Source: Streptomyces gilvus
Lineage (GTDB): Bacteria; Actinomycetota; Actinomycetes; Streptomycetales; Streptomycetaceae
NCBI RefSeq assembly: GCF_022513565.1
Contig: NZ_JAKWBE010000026.1
Coordinates: 1 to 64,000 of the forward strand
Length of the DNA stretch: 64,000 bases
Direction: 5' to 3'
Shown: positions 8,704 through 18,300 of the stretch, piece by piece
Layout of the letters: the number at the start of each line of letters is the position of its first letter
Position numbering within the stretch: position 1 is the first letter of the stretch
Made by a program: the position numbers and the translations under genes
Notes under the pieces: generated by a model
The model's input: the letters and a program-made list of their open reading frames with translations, nothing else
The model's database searches: none
What the model was told of the DNA's origin: nothing

Positions 8704-9753
8704 TTACGAGCTGGTGTCGAGGTTCACACGGGCGGCCACCGGAAGGTGGTCGCTGCCGGTCGCGGGCAGCGTCCAGGAGCTGACCGGTTCGATGCCCTGG
8801 ACCATGATCTGGTCGATCCGCGCCATCGGGAACGAGGCCGGCCAGCTGAACCCGAAGCCGTTGCCCGCCGCGCCCTGTGTGGAGCGCATCTGGGAGGTGA
8901 CGCCGTTGAGGGAGCGGTCGTTCATGGTGCCGTTGAGGTCACCGAGCAGGATCTTGCGCGGCAGCTTCTCGTCGGCGATGGCCTCGCCCAGCGCGTCGGC
9001 GCTCTTGTCCCGCTGACGGGCGGTGAACCCGGCCTCCAGTTTGACCCGGACCGAGGGCAGATGGGCGACGTAGAAGGCGACCGGGCCCTCGGGCGTGGTC
9101 ACCGTGGCGCGCATGGCGCGGGTCCAGCCGAGCTTGATGTCGACGGCCCGCACGTCGCTCATCGGGTACTTGCTCCACAGCCCGACGGTGCCCTGGACCG
9201 AGTGGTACTTGTACGTCGCCTCCAGCGCCCGCTCGTAGACCGGGACGGCCGTCGCGGTCAGCTCCTCCAGGGCCACCACGTCCGCGCCGGAGGCGGCCAC
9301 GTCACGGGCGGTGCCGGACGGGTCGGCGTTGTCGGCGTTGACGTTGTGCGTGGCGACGGTGAGGTCGCCGCCGCTGCCGGTCTTGTCGCTGAGCAGTCCG
9401 CCGAAGAGGTTCAGCCAGACGGCCACCGGCACCAGCAGCGCGATCAGCGCGGTGGCCGACTTGCGTACCAGGGCCAGCAGGAGCAGCACCGGGATCAGCA
9501 GGCCCAGCCAGGGCAGGAAGGTCTCGGTGAGACTGCCCAGGTTGCCCACCCGGTTGGGGATCCGGGCGTGCAGCAGCATGACGAGGGCGAGGGTCACCGC
9601 GAGCGCGGCGATCACGATGCCGCGCCGCCAGATTCTGGGGTCGCCGCGCCAGCCGGAGAACAGACGTGCCATCAGGCGCCGGACCCGGTCTCTACGGCGC
9701 TCGGGTCCCGAGCCTCCGTTGTCCGTCTCCGTCATGTACGCCTGCTGCGCCAT
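8704..9753 (-). CDS. membrane-anchored endonuclease/exonuclease/phosphatase family protein
   Basis: The N-terminus has an arginine-rich cytoplasmic segment and then three hydrophobic helices (WRRGIVIAALAVTLALVM, WLGLLIPVLLLLALV, TALIALLVPVAVWL). An extracytoplasmic EEP catalytic domain follows, with ATHNVN, ALEEL, GDLNGTMND and the C-terminal SDHLPV containing the catalytic Asp-His. This layout is known in Streptomyces and mycobacteria. Substrates are unknown; the fold covers phosphodiesterases and phosphatases. The start is chosen at ATG 9753 (MAQQAYMTETDNG); GTG 9768 and ATG 9735 are alternatives. It is transcribed alone. Confidence 0.9.
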   Translation of the reverse strand: MAQQAYMTETDNGGSGPERRRDRVRRLMARLFSGWRGDPRIWRRGIVIAALAVTLALVMLLHARIPNRVGNLGSLTETFLPWLGLLIPVLLLLALVRKSATALIALLVPVAVWLNLFGGLLSDKTGSGGDLTVATHNVNADNADPSGTARDVAASGADVVALEELTATAVPVYERALEATYKYHSVQGTVGLWSKYPMSDVRAVDIKLGWTRAMRATVTTPEGPVAFYVAHLPSVRVKLEAGFTARQRDKSADALGEAIADEKLPRKILLGDLNGTMNDRSLNGVTSQMRSTQGAAGNGFGFSWPASFPMARIDQIMVQGIEPVSSWTLPATGSDHLPVAARVNLDTSS

Positions 9754-9948
9754 ACCGTGTCGCCTCACTGCCTGCCGTGCACACCATCCGTCACCCGCGA
9801 AGGGGGGTCCCTAAGACCCTAGGGGATGATCGGCTCCGTTCCGCCGCCCCAGGACGGCCGTACGGGCAGTGGGACGTGGAAGCCGGTCCGAGGGGTTCCG
9901 CATCGGCGGGCGGTAAGCGTGTTCTGTGACGGAACGCGCACATTCGGG

Positions 9949-10581
9949 CTACGCGGCCGGTGAACTGACGGGCCGTAGCCCTTCGAGCAGGGTGTCGACG
10001 ATCTCCTCCGACAGGCCGTCAGGGAGCTCGGCGTCGGGGCGCATCAGGGTCCGGAAGAGCATCGGGCCGACGAACATGTCGTTCAGCAGCTCGACGTCCA
10101 GGTCGGTGCGCAGCTCGCCCTCCGCCTGGCCGCGGCGCAGGATCGAGATCTGCAGCTCGCGCCGCGGCGCGACGACCGTCGCGTCGTACGCGGCCCATAT
10201 CTTCGGGCTGCTCTTCATCTGGGCGTACACGTTGTGCAGGAGGACCGACGCCCGGGTCATCAGACCGCGCTGGCGCAACTGCTCCAGCAGGGCCACCAGG
10301 TCGTCGCGCATGGAGGTGCCCGGCAGCTCGGGGCCGGGGGGCTCGGCGCTGCGGACGACGTCGACGAACAGCTCCTCCTTGCCGCTCCAGCGGCGGTAGA
10401 TGGTGGCCTTGCCGACCCCGGCGGTCCGCGCGATGCGCTCGATGGAGAGCTCGGCGAGCGGGACGCCGTCCTCCAGGAGCTTCATGACCCCTTCGATGAC
10501 GGCGCGTTCGACCGCCTCGCTGCGGGGGCGTCCCCGGACGGGGACCGCCCCGGGGGCGGCTGGGCTGTCGGCGAGGCTCAC
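9949..10581 (-). CDS. TetR/AcrR-family repressor
   Basis: The 210-residue protein has the TetR N-terminal helix-turn-helix (IERIARTAGVGKATIYRRWSGKEELF) and a C-terminal ligand domain of normal length. It is encoded 64 bp downstream of the EmrB-type pump on the same strand, so the pair is probably an operon read from the promoter at about 12.3 kb. The expected role is ligand-relieved repression of that operon. The 31-bp inverted repeat at 12264-12294 is the obvious candidate operator. Confidence 0.92.
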   Translation of the reverse strand: MSLADSPAAPGAVPVRGRPRSEAVERAVIEGVMKLLEDGVPLAELSIERIARTAGVGKATIYRRWSGKEELFVDVVRSAEPPGPELPGTSMRDDLVALLEQLRQRGLMTRASVLLHNVYAQMKSSPKIWAAYDATVVAPRRELQISILRRGQAEGELRTDLDVELLNDMFVGPMLFRTLMRPDAELPDGLSEEIVDTLLEGLRPVSSPAA

Positions 10582-10645
10582 GTGTGTCGTCCCTTCGTCG
10601 TGCTGGAGCGATTCTCCCTGCTGCCCCCCAGTGCGACGGAAGACG

Positions 10646-12235
10646 CTATTCCGTCGCGGTCACCAACTCCTGGTGCTCCTCGCCCTTCTGACGCGCCGGG
10701 GGCTTGCCCGGCAGGAACCAGAACGCCACCACCGCGCCGAGCAGCGCGACGACGGTGCCGCACAGGGCGGTGACGTGCATGGCGTGCAGGAAGGCGTCGT
10801 TGGCCGGGGTGACCAGCGCCTTGCCGCGGGGACCGAGCTTCGTGGCGACGCCGAGGGTGGCCTCGATGGACTCGGCGGCGGTGTCCCGCAGACCGGGCGG
10901 CAGGAGGCCGAGCTTGCCCTCGATGCCGTTGCGGTAGGCGGTGGACAGCACCGAGCCGAGGACGGCGATGCCGAGCGCGCCGCCGACCTGGCGGAAGGTG
11001 TTGCTCAGCGCGGAGGCGGAGCCTGCCTTCTCGCGCGGCAGGGCCTGCATGATGACCACGCTGGTCGGGGTCATCACATGCGCCATGCCGGTGCCCATGA
11101 GGAAGAAGACGACCTCCAGCACCCAGATGGGGGTGTCCGCCTCGAAGCCCGCGAACGCGGCGAGCATGCCCGCGAGCAGCAGCAGACCGCCGCCGGTGGT
11201 GACCTTGTTGCCGAACCGGTCGACGAGCAGCCGGGCGCGCGGCGCGAAGATCAGTTGCGCGGCGGCCAGCGGCAGCATCAGCACACCGGACTGCAGCGGC
11301 GAGTAGCCGCGCACGCTCTGGGTGTAGAAGACGGCGAAGAACGTCACGCCCATCAGCGCGAAGAAGACCAGCGCGATGGCGGCCATGGCGGCCGAGAACA
11401 CCTTGTTCTTGAAGTAGGTGACGTCGAGCGAGGGGTGGTCGCTGCGCTTCTCGAAGACCACGAATCCGGCGAGCACGAGCAGACCGGCGGCGATGGTGGA
11501 CAGCACCTGGGGGTCGGTGAAGTCGGCGAGCTGGCCGCCCTTGATGATGCCGTACACCAGCAGGACCAGGCCGACGACGGACAGCACGACGCCGATCGGG
11601 TCGATGCGGCCGGGCCTCGGGTCGCGGGAGTCGGGCACCAGCCAGACCATCAGCACGAGCGCGAGGATCACGATCGGGACGTTGATGAGGAAGACCGAGC
11701 CCCACCAGAAGTGGTCCAGGAGCAGACCGCCGGTGATCGGGCCGATGGCGATGGCGAGGCCGACGCCGCCGGCCCAGATGCCGATGGCCTTGGGCTGCTC
11801 CTCGCGCTCGAAGACGTTCATCAGGACGGCGAGGGTGGCCGGCATCACGAAGGCCGCGCCGAGCGCCATCAGCGCGCGGAAGGCGATCAGCTGGGCCGGT
11901 GAGCCGGACTCGGCGGCGAGCGCGGAGCCGGTGCCGAACACGACGAGACCGCCGAGCAGCACCTTCTTGCGGCCCACCCGGTCGCCGATGAGGCCGGAGG
12001 TGAACAGCAGGCCGGCGAAGACGAGCGTGTAGGCGTTGATCGCCCACTCCAGCTCGCTCTGCGTGGCGCCGAGGCCCGTGGGGGCCGGGGTGGAGATCGT
12101 CTTGATGGCGACGTTCAGGATGGAGTTGTCGAGCACCACTATCAGCAGGCTCAGCATCAGAACGCCGAGGATCGCCCAGCGCCGCCGGTGCACGGCTTCG
12201 GGTATCCGGGTGGCAGGGGCGGGTGCAGAGGTCAT
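10646..12235 (-). CDS. MFS drug efflux transporter, EmrB/QacA (DHA2) type
   Basis: The protein has 529 residues and about 14 membrane helices. It carries the DHA2 hallmarks VVLDNSILNVAI in helix 1, motif A (LIGDRVGRKKVLLGG) and a motif-C-like GIWAGGVGLAIAIGPITGG. The family exports drugs, dyes or endogenous antibiotics using the proton gradient. The start is ATG 12233-12235; an in-frame ATG ten codons upstream lies too close to the operator. It is first gene of a two-gene operon with the TetR repressor. The substrate is unknown. Confidence 0.93.
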   Translation of the reverse strand: MTSAPAPATRIPEAVHRRRWAILGVLMLSLLIVVLDNSILNVAIKTISTPAPTGLGATQSELEWAINAYTLVFAGLLFTSGLIGDRVGRKKVLLGGLVVFGTGSALAAESGSPAQLIAFRALMALGAAFVMPATLAVLMNVFEREEQPKAIGIWAGGVGLAIAIGPITGGLLLDHFWWGSVFLINVPIVILALVLMVWLVPDSRDPRPGRIDPIGVVLSVVGLVLLVYGIIKGGQLADFTDPQVLSTIAAGLLVLAGFVVFEKRSDHPSLDVTYFKNKVFSAAMAAIALVFFALMGVTFFAVFYTQSVRGYSPLQSGVLMLPLAAAQLIFAPRARLLVDRFGNKVTTGGGLLLLAGMLAAFAGFEADTPIWVLEVVFFLMGTGMAHVMTPTSVVIMQALPREKAGSASALSNTFRQVGGALGIAVLGSVLSTAYRNGIEGKLGLLPPGLRDTAAESIEATLGVATKLGPRGKALVTPANDAFLHAMHVTALCGTVVALLGAVVAFWFLPGKPPARQKGEEHQELVTATE

Positions 12236-12263
12236 GTGGTCCAGCCTAGGCACGTCCGGCGCC

Positions 12264-12294
12264 ATTCCGATACGGGACCGTCTCGTATCGGAAT
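12264..12294. promoter_or_regulatory. 31-bp palindromic operator of the pump/TetR operon
   Basis: Perfect 11-bp arms ATTCCGATACG (12264-12274) and CGTATCGGAAT (12284-12294) flank a 9-bp centre. The centre of symmetry is about 44 bp upstream of the pump start codon. Spacing and length are typical of TetR-family operators. AT-rich sequence (gaattgttttta) follows directly, which could contribute promoter elements. Confidence 0.75.
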
Positions 12295-12323
12295 TGTTTT
12301 TACTCCATCCTTACGCGAGCGTC

Positions 12324-12389
12324 CCTCGAGCGTGGGGCGACCGGTCCTCGAGCGTGGGGCGAGCGGCCCTCGTGTCACGTGACCGGGGT
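12324..12389. repeat. 22-bp direct repeats upstream of panB
   Basis: The unit CCTCGAGCGTGGGGCGACCGG begins at 12324 and recurs at 12346 with few changes. A diverged third copy begins at 12368 and contains the palindrome GTCACGTGAC (12374-12383). The array lies between the pump operator and panB and may hold regulator sites. Confidence 0.5.
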
Positions 12390-12490
12390 CCTTCGGGGAG
12401 CCTCTGGCCCTCACCGGCACGAAGTGCCACCATGGGGGTGATCCGGGGACGCCGGCAGGGCGCCTCGAGATGACTGAAGGAGCCGTTGCA

Positions 12491-13357
12491 ATGACGCAGC
12501 TTTCGGCTGCCCACGCGAAGCCCTCCGACGGCAGCAAGACGCTGTACGGGGGCAAGGGCACCCGCCGTATCACCGTTCGCGACATCGCCCTCGCCAAGGA
12601 ACGCGGCGAGAAGTGGCCCATGCTCACCGCCTACGACGCGATGACCGCGTCCGTCTTCGACGAGGCCGGGATCCCGGTGATCCTCGTCGGCGACTCGGCG
12701 GGCAACTGCCACCTCGGGTACGAGACGACCGTGCCCGTCACGCTGGACGAGATGACCATGCTGTCGGCGGCCGTCGTCCGCGGCACACAGCGCGCGCTGA
12801 TCGTCGGCGACCTCCCCTTCGGCTCCTACCAGGAGGGGCCGGTGCAGGCGCTGCGCTCGGCGACCCGGCTGGTCAAGGACGCCGGGGTCGGGGCGGTCAA
12901 GCTGGAGGGCGGCGAGCGCTCGCACGAGCAGATCCGGCTGCTGGTGGAGGCCGGGATCCCGGTCATGGCCCACATCGGGCTCACCCCGCAGTCCGTGAAC
13001 GCGATGGGCTACCGGGTGCAGGGCCGCGGCGAGGAGGCGGCGCAGCAGCTGCTGCGCGACGCCAAGGCCGTGCAGGACGCGGGCGCCTTCGCGGTGGTCC
13101 TGGAGCTGGTTCCGGCGGAGCTCGCGGCCGAGGTGACGCGGGTGCTGCACATCCCGACGGTCGGCATCGGCGCGGGTCCGGAGACGGACGCGCAGGTACT
13201 AGTGTGGACCGACATGCTGGGGCTGACGTCCGGCCGGGTCCCGAAGTTCGTCAAGCAGTACGCGAACCTGCGCGAGGTCATGGGCAACGCGGTCAAGGAG
13301 TTCGCGGAGGACGTCGTCGGCGGCACCTTCCCGCTCGAGGAGCACTCCGTCCACTGA
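12491..13357 (+). CDS. panB: 3-methyl-2-oxobutanoate hydroxymethyltransferase
   Basis: PanB transfers a hydroxymethyl group from 5,10-methylene-tetrahydrofolate to 2-oxoisovalerate, giving ketopantoate, the first committed step of pantothenate and CoA synthesis in the cytoplasm. The 288-residue protein is full length, with the conserved segments LTAYDAMTASVFDEAG, VGDSAGNCHLGYE (metal-binding Asp), VKLEGG, AHIGLTPQSV and VGIGAGPETDAQVLVWTD. The start is ATG 12491, preceded by GAAGGAG at good spacing; an in-frame ATG 7 codons earlier lacks one. It is monocistronic and followed by a hairpin at 13400-13433. Confidence 0.97.
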   Translation: MTQLSAAHAKPSDGSKTLYGGKGTRRITVRDIALAKERGEKWPMLTAYDAMTASVFDEAGIPVILVGDSAGNCHLGYETTVPVTLDEMTMLSAAVVRGTQRALIVGDLPFGSYQEGPVQALRSATRLVKDAGVGAVKLEGGERSHEQIRLLVEAGIPVMAHIGLTPQSVNAMGYRVQGRGEEAAQQLLRDAKAVQDAGAFAVVLELVPAELAAEVTRVLHIPTVGIGAGPETDAQVLVWTDMLGLTSGRVPKFVKQYANLREVMGNAVKEFAEDVVGGTFPLEEHSVH

Positions 13358-13399
13358 CTCCCCACTGACTCCGTCCCCTAGAGCCACAGCGGCACAGAG

Positions 13400-13440
13400 G
13401 CAGCCCGCCGATCTTCCCCCGTCGGCGGGCTGCTGCTTTG
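13400..13440 (+). terminator. panB terminator
   Basis: A perfect 12-bp stem GCAGCCCGCCGA / TCGGCGGGCTGC (13400-13411 and 13422-13433) with a 10-nt loop is followed by tgctttg. It lies 43 bases after the panB stop and before the ABC transporter operon. Confidence 0.8.
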
Positions 13441-13449
13441 TCGGCGGCC

Positions 13450-13500
13450 TGTCGGCGCCGACATATCGCTGTCGGTCGTCTGTCGGTCGTTTGTCGGTGG
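13450..13500. promoter_or_regulatory. palindrome plus three 11-bp-spaced TGTCGGT heptamers (SARP-like site)
   Basis: TGTCGGT occurs at 13470, 13481 and 13492, each heptamer separated by 4 bp, giving an exact 11-bp period. A 14-bp palindrome TGTCGGCGCCGACA (13450-13463) stands just upstream. Direct heptamers at 11-bp spacing over the -35 region are the classic binding layout of SARP regulators. The last heptamer ends 22 bp before the ABC start codon. A weak -10-like CACCGT (13508-13513) would place the transcript start at or near the ATG. Confidence 0.6.
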
Positions 13501-13520
13501 CGCCTGGCACCGTTCTCGGC

Positions 13521-14546
13521 ATGACACGAATCGACAAGAACTCCAGCGGCGGCGACAACGCCGTCACCGTGCGGGGGATGGTCAAGCACTACGGCGAGAC
13601 CAAGGCGCTGGACGGGGTCGACCTGGACGTGCGCGAGGGCACCGTGATGGGTGTCCTCGGGCCGAACGGCGCCGGAAAGACCACCCTCGTACGGATTCTG
13701 TCCACTCTGCTGAGCCCGGACGCCGGTCAGGCGACCGTCGCCGGGTACGACGTACTGCGCCAACCCCGCCAGCTGCGCCGGGTCATAGGACTGACCGGGC
13801 AGTACGCCTCCGTCGACGAGAAGCTCCCCGGCTGGGAGAACCTCTACATGATCGGGCGCCTGCTCGACCTGCCGCGCAAGGACGCCCGGGCCCGCGCCGA
13901 CGAGCTGCTGGAGCGGTTCTCGCTGACGGACGCCGCCAAGCGGCCCGCGAGCACCTACTCCGGCGGTATGCGGCGCCGGCTCGACCTCGCCGCCTCCATG
14001 ATCGGCCGGCCCCAGGTGCTGTTCCTGGACGAGCCGACGACCGGACTCGACCCCCGTACCCGCAACGAGGTGTGGGACGAGGTCAAGGCCATGGTGGGCG
14101 AGGGCGTGACCGTGCTGCTGACCACCCAGTACATGGAGGAGGCCGAGCAGCTCGCCTCCGAGCTGACCGTGGTCGACCGGGGCAAGGTCATCGCCGGAGG
14201 CGGTATCGAGGAGCTGAAGGCGAAGGTCGGCGGCCGGACGCTGCGGGTGCGGCCCGCCGATCCGGCGCAGCTGCGGCCGCTCGCCGCCGCTCTCGACGAG
14301 CTCGGCATCACCGGCCTCGCGACCACGACCGTCGACACCGACAGCGGGGCCGTCCTGGTCCCGATCCTCAGCGACGAGCAGCTGACCGCCGTGGTCTCGG
14401 CCGTGACCGCCCGCGGCATCACGCTCTCCTCCATCACCACCGAACTGCCCAGCCTGGACGAGGTGTTCCTCTCCCTCACCGGCCACCGCGCCAGTGCCCC
14501 GCAGGACACCGTGCCCGCCGACACCCGCGAGGAGGTCGCCGTATGA
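13521..14546 (+). CDS. ABC transporter ATP-binding protein, DrrA type
   Basis: The 341-residue ATPase has Walker A GPNGAGKTT, signature YSGGMRRRL, Walker B VLFLDEPTTGLDPRTR and the H-loop region LLTTQYMEEAEQL. The C-terminal extension after residue ~230 ends in the DrrA-type PSLDEVFLSLTGH motif. DrrA-like ATPases power export of antibiotics or lipids with a DrrB-type permease. The start is ATG 13521; no clear ribosome binding site precedes it, which fits a leaderless or near-leaderless transcript. The stop overlaps the permease start (ATGA). Confidence 0.93.
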   Translation: MTRIDKNSSGGDNAVTVRGMVKHYGETKALDGVDLDVREGTVMGVLGPNGAGKTTLVRILSTLLSPDAGQATVAGYDVLRQPRQLRRVIGLTGQYASVDEKLPGWENLYMIGRLLDLPRKDARARADELLERFSLTDAAKRPASTYSGGMRRRLDLAASMIGRPQVLFLDEPTTGLDPRTRNEVWDEVKAMVGEGVTVLLTTQYMEEAEQLASELTVVDRGKVIAGGGIEELKAKVGGRTLRVRPADPAQLRPLAAALDELGITGLATTTVDTDSGAVLVPILSDEQLTAVVSAVTARGITLSSITTELPSLDEVFLSLTGHRASAPQDTVPADTREEVAV

Positions 14547-15364
14547 GCGCCGCCACCGTCACCGTAACCGCCACCGCGTCCGACGCCCGCATCCCGCTGC
14601 GCGGACACCTGCGCCACACCGGCGCCCTGATCCGCCGCAACCTGCTGTGGATCCGGCAGGACCCCGAGTCGATGTTCGACGCCCTGCTGATGCCGGTCGT
14701 CTTCACCCTGCTGTTCGTGTACGTCTTCGGCGGCTCGATCGGACAGGCGCTGGGCGGCGGTCAGGACGGGTACGTCCAGTACGTCATCCCGGGCATGATC
14801 GCGATGATGAGCATGACGCTCTCCCAGGGCGTCGGCACCGGCTTCAGCCAGGACTTCAACTCCGGTGTCATGGACCGCTTCCGGTCCCTGCCGATCGGAC
14901 GCGGCTCGGTGCTGTTCGCCAAGATCACGGTGGAGCTGCTGCGGATGCTGTTCGCGACGACCGTGCTGATGGTCGTCGCCGTGCTCGTCGGCTTCCACAT
15001 CCATCACTGGGGCGGTCTGCTGGCGGCCGTGGGCCTGTCCGCGGTGTTCGCCTCGTCGATCATGTGGGTGTTCCTCACCCTCGGTGTGGTCCTGAAGAAC
15101 GCCCAGTCCGTGCAGGCGATGGGCTTCCTGGTGCTGTTCCCGCTGCAGTTCGGCTCGTCGATCTTCGCGCCGACGAAGTCCATGCCGGGCTGGCTGCAGG
15201 CCTTCACCGACTACAACCCGCTCTCCACGCTCGCCGACGCGGCGCGCGGACTGATGGTGGGCGGCCCGGTCGCGCACGACCTGTGGGTGACGCTGGGCTG
15301 GTCGGTGGCGATCACGGCGGTCGCCGCGCCGTACGCGATCCACAAGTTCCGCACCAAGAGCTGA
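14543..15364 (+). CDS. ABC-2 type permease, DrrB type
   Basis: The 273-residue integral membrane protein has six predicted helices. It carries the ABC-2 family pattern of DrrB proteins (MPVVFTLLFVYVFGGSIG, LPIGRGSVLFAKI, a terminal FTDYNPLSTLADAARGLM). It is translationally coupled to the ATPase gene and forms the membrane half of the exporter. The cargo is unknown; the neighbouring AfsR-like regulator suggests control linked to secondary metabolism or stress. It converges with that regulator, whose stop is 20 bp away. Confidence 0.92.
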   Translation: MSAATVTVTATASDARIPLRGHLRHTGALIRRNLLWIRQDPESMFDALLMPVVFTLLFVYVFGGSIGQALGGGQDGYVQYVIPGMIAMMSMTLSQGVGTGFSQDFNSGVMDRFRSLPIGRGSVLFAKITVELLRMLFATTVLMVVAVLVGFHIHHWGGLLAAVGLSAVFASSIMWVFLTLGVVLKNAQSVQAMGFLVLFPLQFGSSIFAPTKSMPGWLQAFTDYNPLSTLADAARGLMVGGPVAHDLWVTLGWSVAITAVAAPYAIHKFRTKS

Positions 15365-15383
15365 CGTCGGGCTCCGGTGCGCG

Positions 15384-18300
15384 TCACACGAGGGCGGCGG
15401 CCTCCTCCACGGAGAGGTCGCCGCCCTCCGCGTACGCCGACTCGTAGGCCGCGTCGCCGAGCACCGCGCGCAGCTCCCGCTCGGCCCCGGACCGCATGGT
15501 GCGCTCGATGGTCGTCGGGACATGGGTGGGCGGCAGCATGCTGTCCCCGGCCCGCAGACAGCGGGCGCCGTCGCGGGCGCGGGCACCGCCGTCGGCCCCG
15601 GCGAGGGCGAGCGCGGCGGTGTGCAGGTACATGGTGCGCATCTGGGGGGCGATGGTCAGGGCCAGCGGGTCCCCGGACTTCTCCAGCGCCCGGCGGACCA
15701 GGCCCAGGCACTCCTCGTAACAGCCGTCCATGGCCTCCAGCCAGGCCTCGGAGCCGAGGATGAAGGCGTCGAAGATGACGAAGTGCGCGATGCCGAACTG
15801 CTCGCGCAGCAGCCGGAGTTGCTCGCGCGCCTCGGGGATGCGCCCGGTCAGGCCGAGCCAGCCGGCGAGGAACATCCGGGAGGCGGGCATCGCCTCGTTG
15901 CGGGCGCCGTCCCGGTCCGCGATCACATCGCGCAGCAGGCGCTCGCCGCGCTCGGCCTGCCCTGTCTCCAGCAGTGCGCTGCCCAGCCGGGCGTTGAGCA
16001 CGGTCTTCTGGGCGCGGGCGCCGAGCCGGTCGGCCCGCTCGATGGCCCGTTCGTAGTCGGCGGCGGCCGCGTGCCACTTCCCCTTGCGCTCATGGGACTC
16101 GGCGCGTGCGGAGAGCGCCTCGGCGGTGCCCCACAGGTCGCCGAGCCGCTCGTAGATGGCCAGCGCCTCCTCGGCGTCGCGGATGGCGTCGCCCGCCCAG
16201 TCGGAGCGGTTGGCGAGGAGGTTGGCCCGCATCTGGAGGGCCGCGGCGAGCTCCCACTCGTAGCCCGGGGTGGTCCGGCAGGTCTCGACGGTGGCCAGGA
16301 CGACGTCCTGCAACCGTTCCATGTCCCCGGTGAGCAAGATGGCGAAGAACCAGAAGGAGCCCGGCAGCCGGCAGGTCTGCGGCATTCCGGGCTCGTAGGT
16401 GGCGGCGATGGAGCGCAGCTTCGTCTGCGCGTGCTGGTTCTCCCAGGCGTCCAACTCGGAGTCCATGCAGGCGAGATGGACGAGATGGATACCGCGCCGG
16501 GCCTCCTCCAGGACCTCGCCGCTCCACGGCGGCGGGGTGTCCGTGCAGCGCTCCCAGACCGGTGCCGCGGGGCGGACCGGCTCGGTGAAGGGGTCGGGGC
16601 CCAGCTCCTGGACCTCACTCGCCCAGTTGCGGGCCTCGATGCGCAGGTCGCGCATCTGCCAGTACCAGGAGAGCGACAGGACCAGGCAGAGCCCTTCCTG
16701 CTCGTCCCGGTCGGCGACGGCCCGGCGCAGGGCGGTGCGGAGGTTCTCGTACTCGCGCTCCAGGCGCCGGACGGCGGCGAGTTGGCCGGGGCCGCGCAGC
16801 AACGGGTCGGTGGTGCGGGCGAGTTCGCGGTAGTACGTCAGATGCGCGCGCTCGGCGGCGGAGCGGGCGCCGGCCGTCTCGTCGAGGCGTTCGCCGGCGT
16901 ACTCGGCGACGGTCTCCAGGAGCCGGTAGCGCATCTCGCCGTCGGCCTCGTCGCGTGAAGGCGCCGCCACGACAAGGGACTTGTCGACGAGGGAGCCGAG
17001 CGCCTCCAGCGCGGCGGGGCCGCAGACCGCCTCGGCGGCGGCGAGATCACACCCGCCGGCGAACACCGACAACCGCCGCAGGACGTCGCGTTCCTCCTCG
17101 TCGAGCAGGTCCCACGACCAGTCGACGACGGCCCGCAGGGTCTGCTGGCGGGGCAGGACGGTACGGCTGCCGGAGGTGAGCAGCCGGAAGCGGTCGTCGA
17201 GCCGGTCAGCGATCTGACGTGGTGTCAGCATCCGTAGCCGGGCGGCGGCGAGCTCGATGCCGAGGGGCAGGCCGTCGAGGCGGCGGCAGATCTCGGCGCA
17301 CGCCGCGGGATCGTCCTCGACCCGGAACCCCGGCCGTGCGGCCGCTCCCCGGTCGGCGAACAGCCGCAGCGCGACCGGTTCGGGCAGCGGCTCCACCGGC
17401 CGCAGCAACTCCCCCGGTACGCCGAGGGGTTCGCGGCTGGTGGCCAGTACCGTCAGCTCGGGGCAGCGCTCCAGCAACTCCTCCACGAGCCGCGCGGCGG
17501 CCTCGACGACGTGCTCGCAGTTGTCGAGGACGATCAGCATGCGCCGCCGGCCGCAGTGCTCCGCCAGCCGCTCCACCGGGTCGTCGTGCCGGTCGTTCCC
17601 GGCCGCCCGCATGGCCTCGGCGCCGGCGCCGTGGAGCACGGTCTCCCGGGCGCCCACAGCGGTCAGCACGGCCTCCGGTACGGCGTCCGGGTGGTCGACG
17701 GGAGCGAGTTCGGCCAGCCACACCCCGTCCCGCGCACCGTCCCGCACGGCCTCGGCGGCCTCCTGCGACAACCGCGTCTTCCCGGCCCCACCGGGCCCGA
17801 GCAACGTGACCAGCCGAGCCGCACCGAGGTCCCCCCGGATGGCCTCGATGTCGGCTTCCCGCCCGACGAAGGAGGTGAGCCGGGCGCGGAGGTTGCCGGG
17901 GGGCTGGGGGGTGGGGGCGGGGGTGGCGGCCGTGGCGGAGGCGGGGGCGGGGGCGGAGGGGCTGGTGGGGTTGGGGGCGCCGTCATCGGGGGCGGGCGGG
18001 GTGTGGGCGGCCGTCGGGTGAGCGCCCGTGGTGAAGCCGGGCGTGCTCGAAGCGGGCGTGCCCGGAGCAGGCGTGCCGGGGGCGGGCATTCCGGAAGCGG
18101 TTGCGCCCGAAGCAGGCATGCCGGAAGCGGTTACACCCGAAGCGGGCGTGCCAGGGGCGGGCATTCCGGAAGCGGTTACACCCGAAGCAGGCATGCCGGA
18201 AGCGGTTACACCCGAAGCAGGCGTGGCGGGGGCGGTCGCGGCTGAAGCCGTCGCGCCAGAAGCGGTCGCGCCCGAAGCAGGCGTGGCGGGGGCGGGCGTG

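Noticed and set aside
7049..9016. 655-codon plus-strand open frame
   Set aside because: Covers the AraJ-type pump and EEP genes antisense; Arg/Gly-rich composition of a shadow frame.
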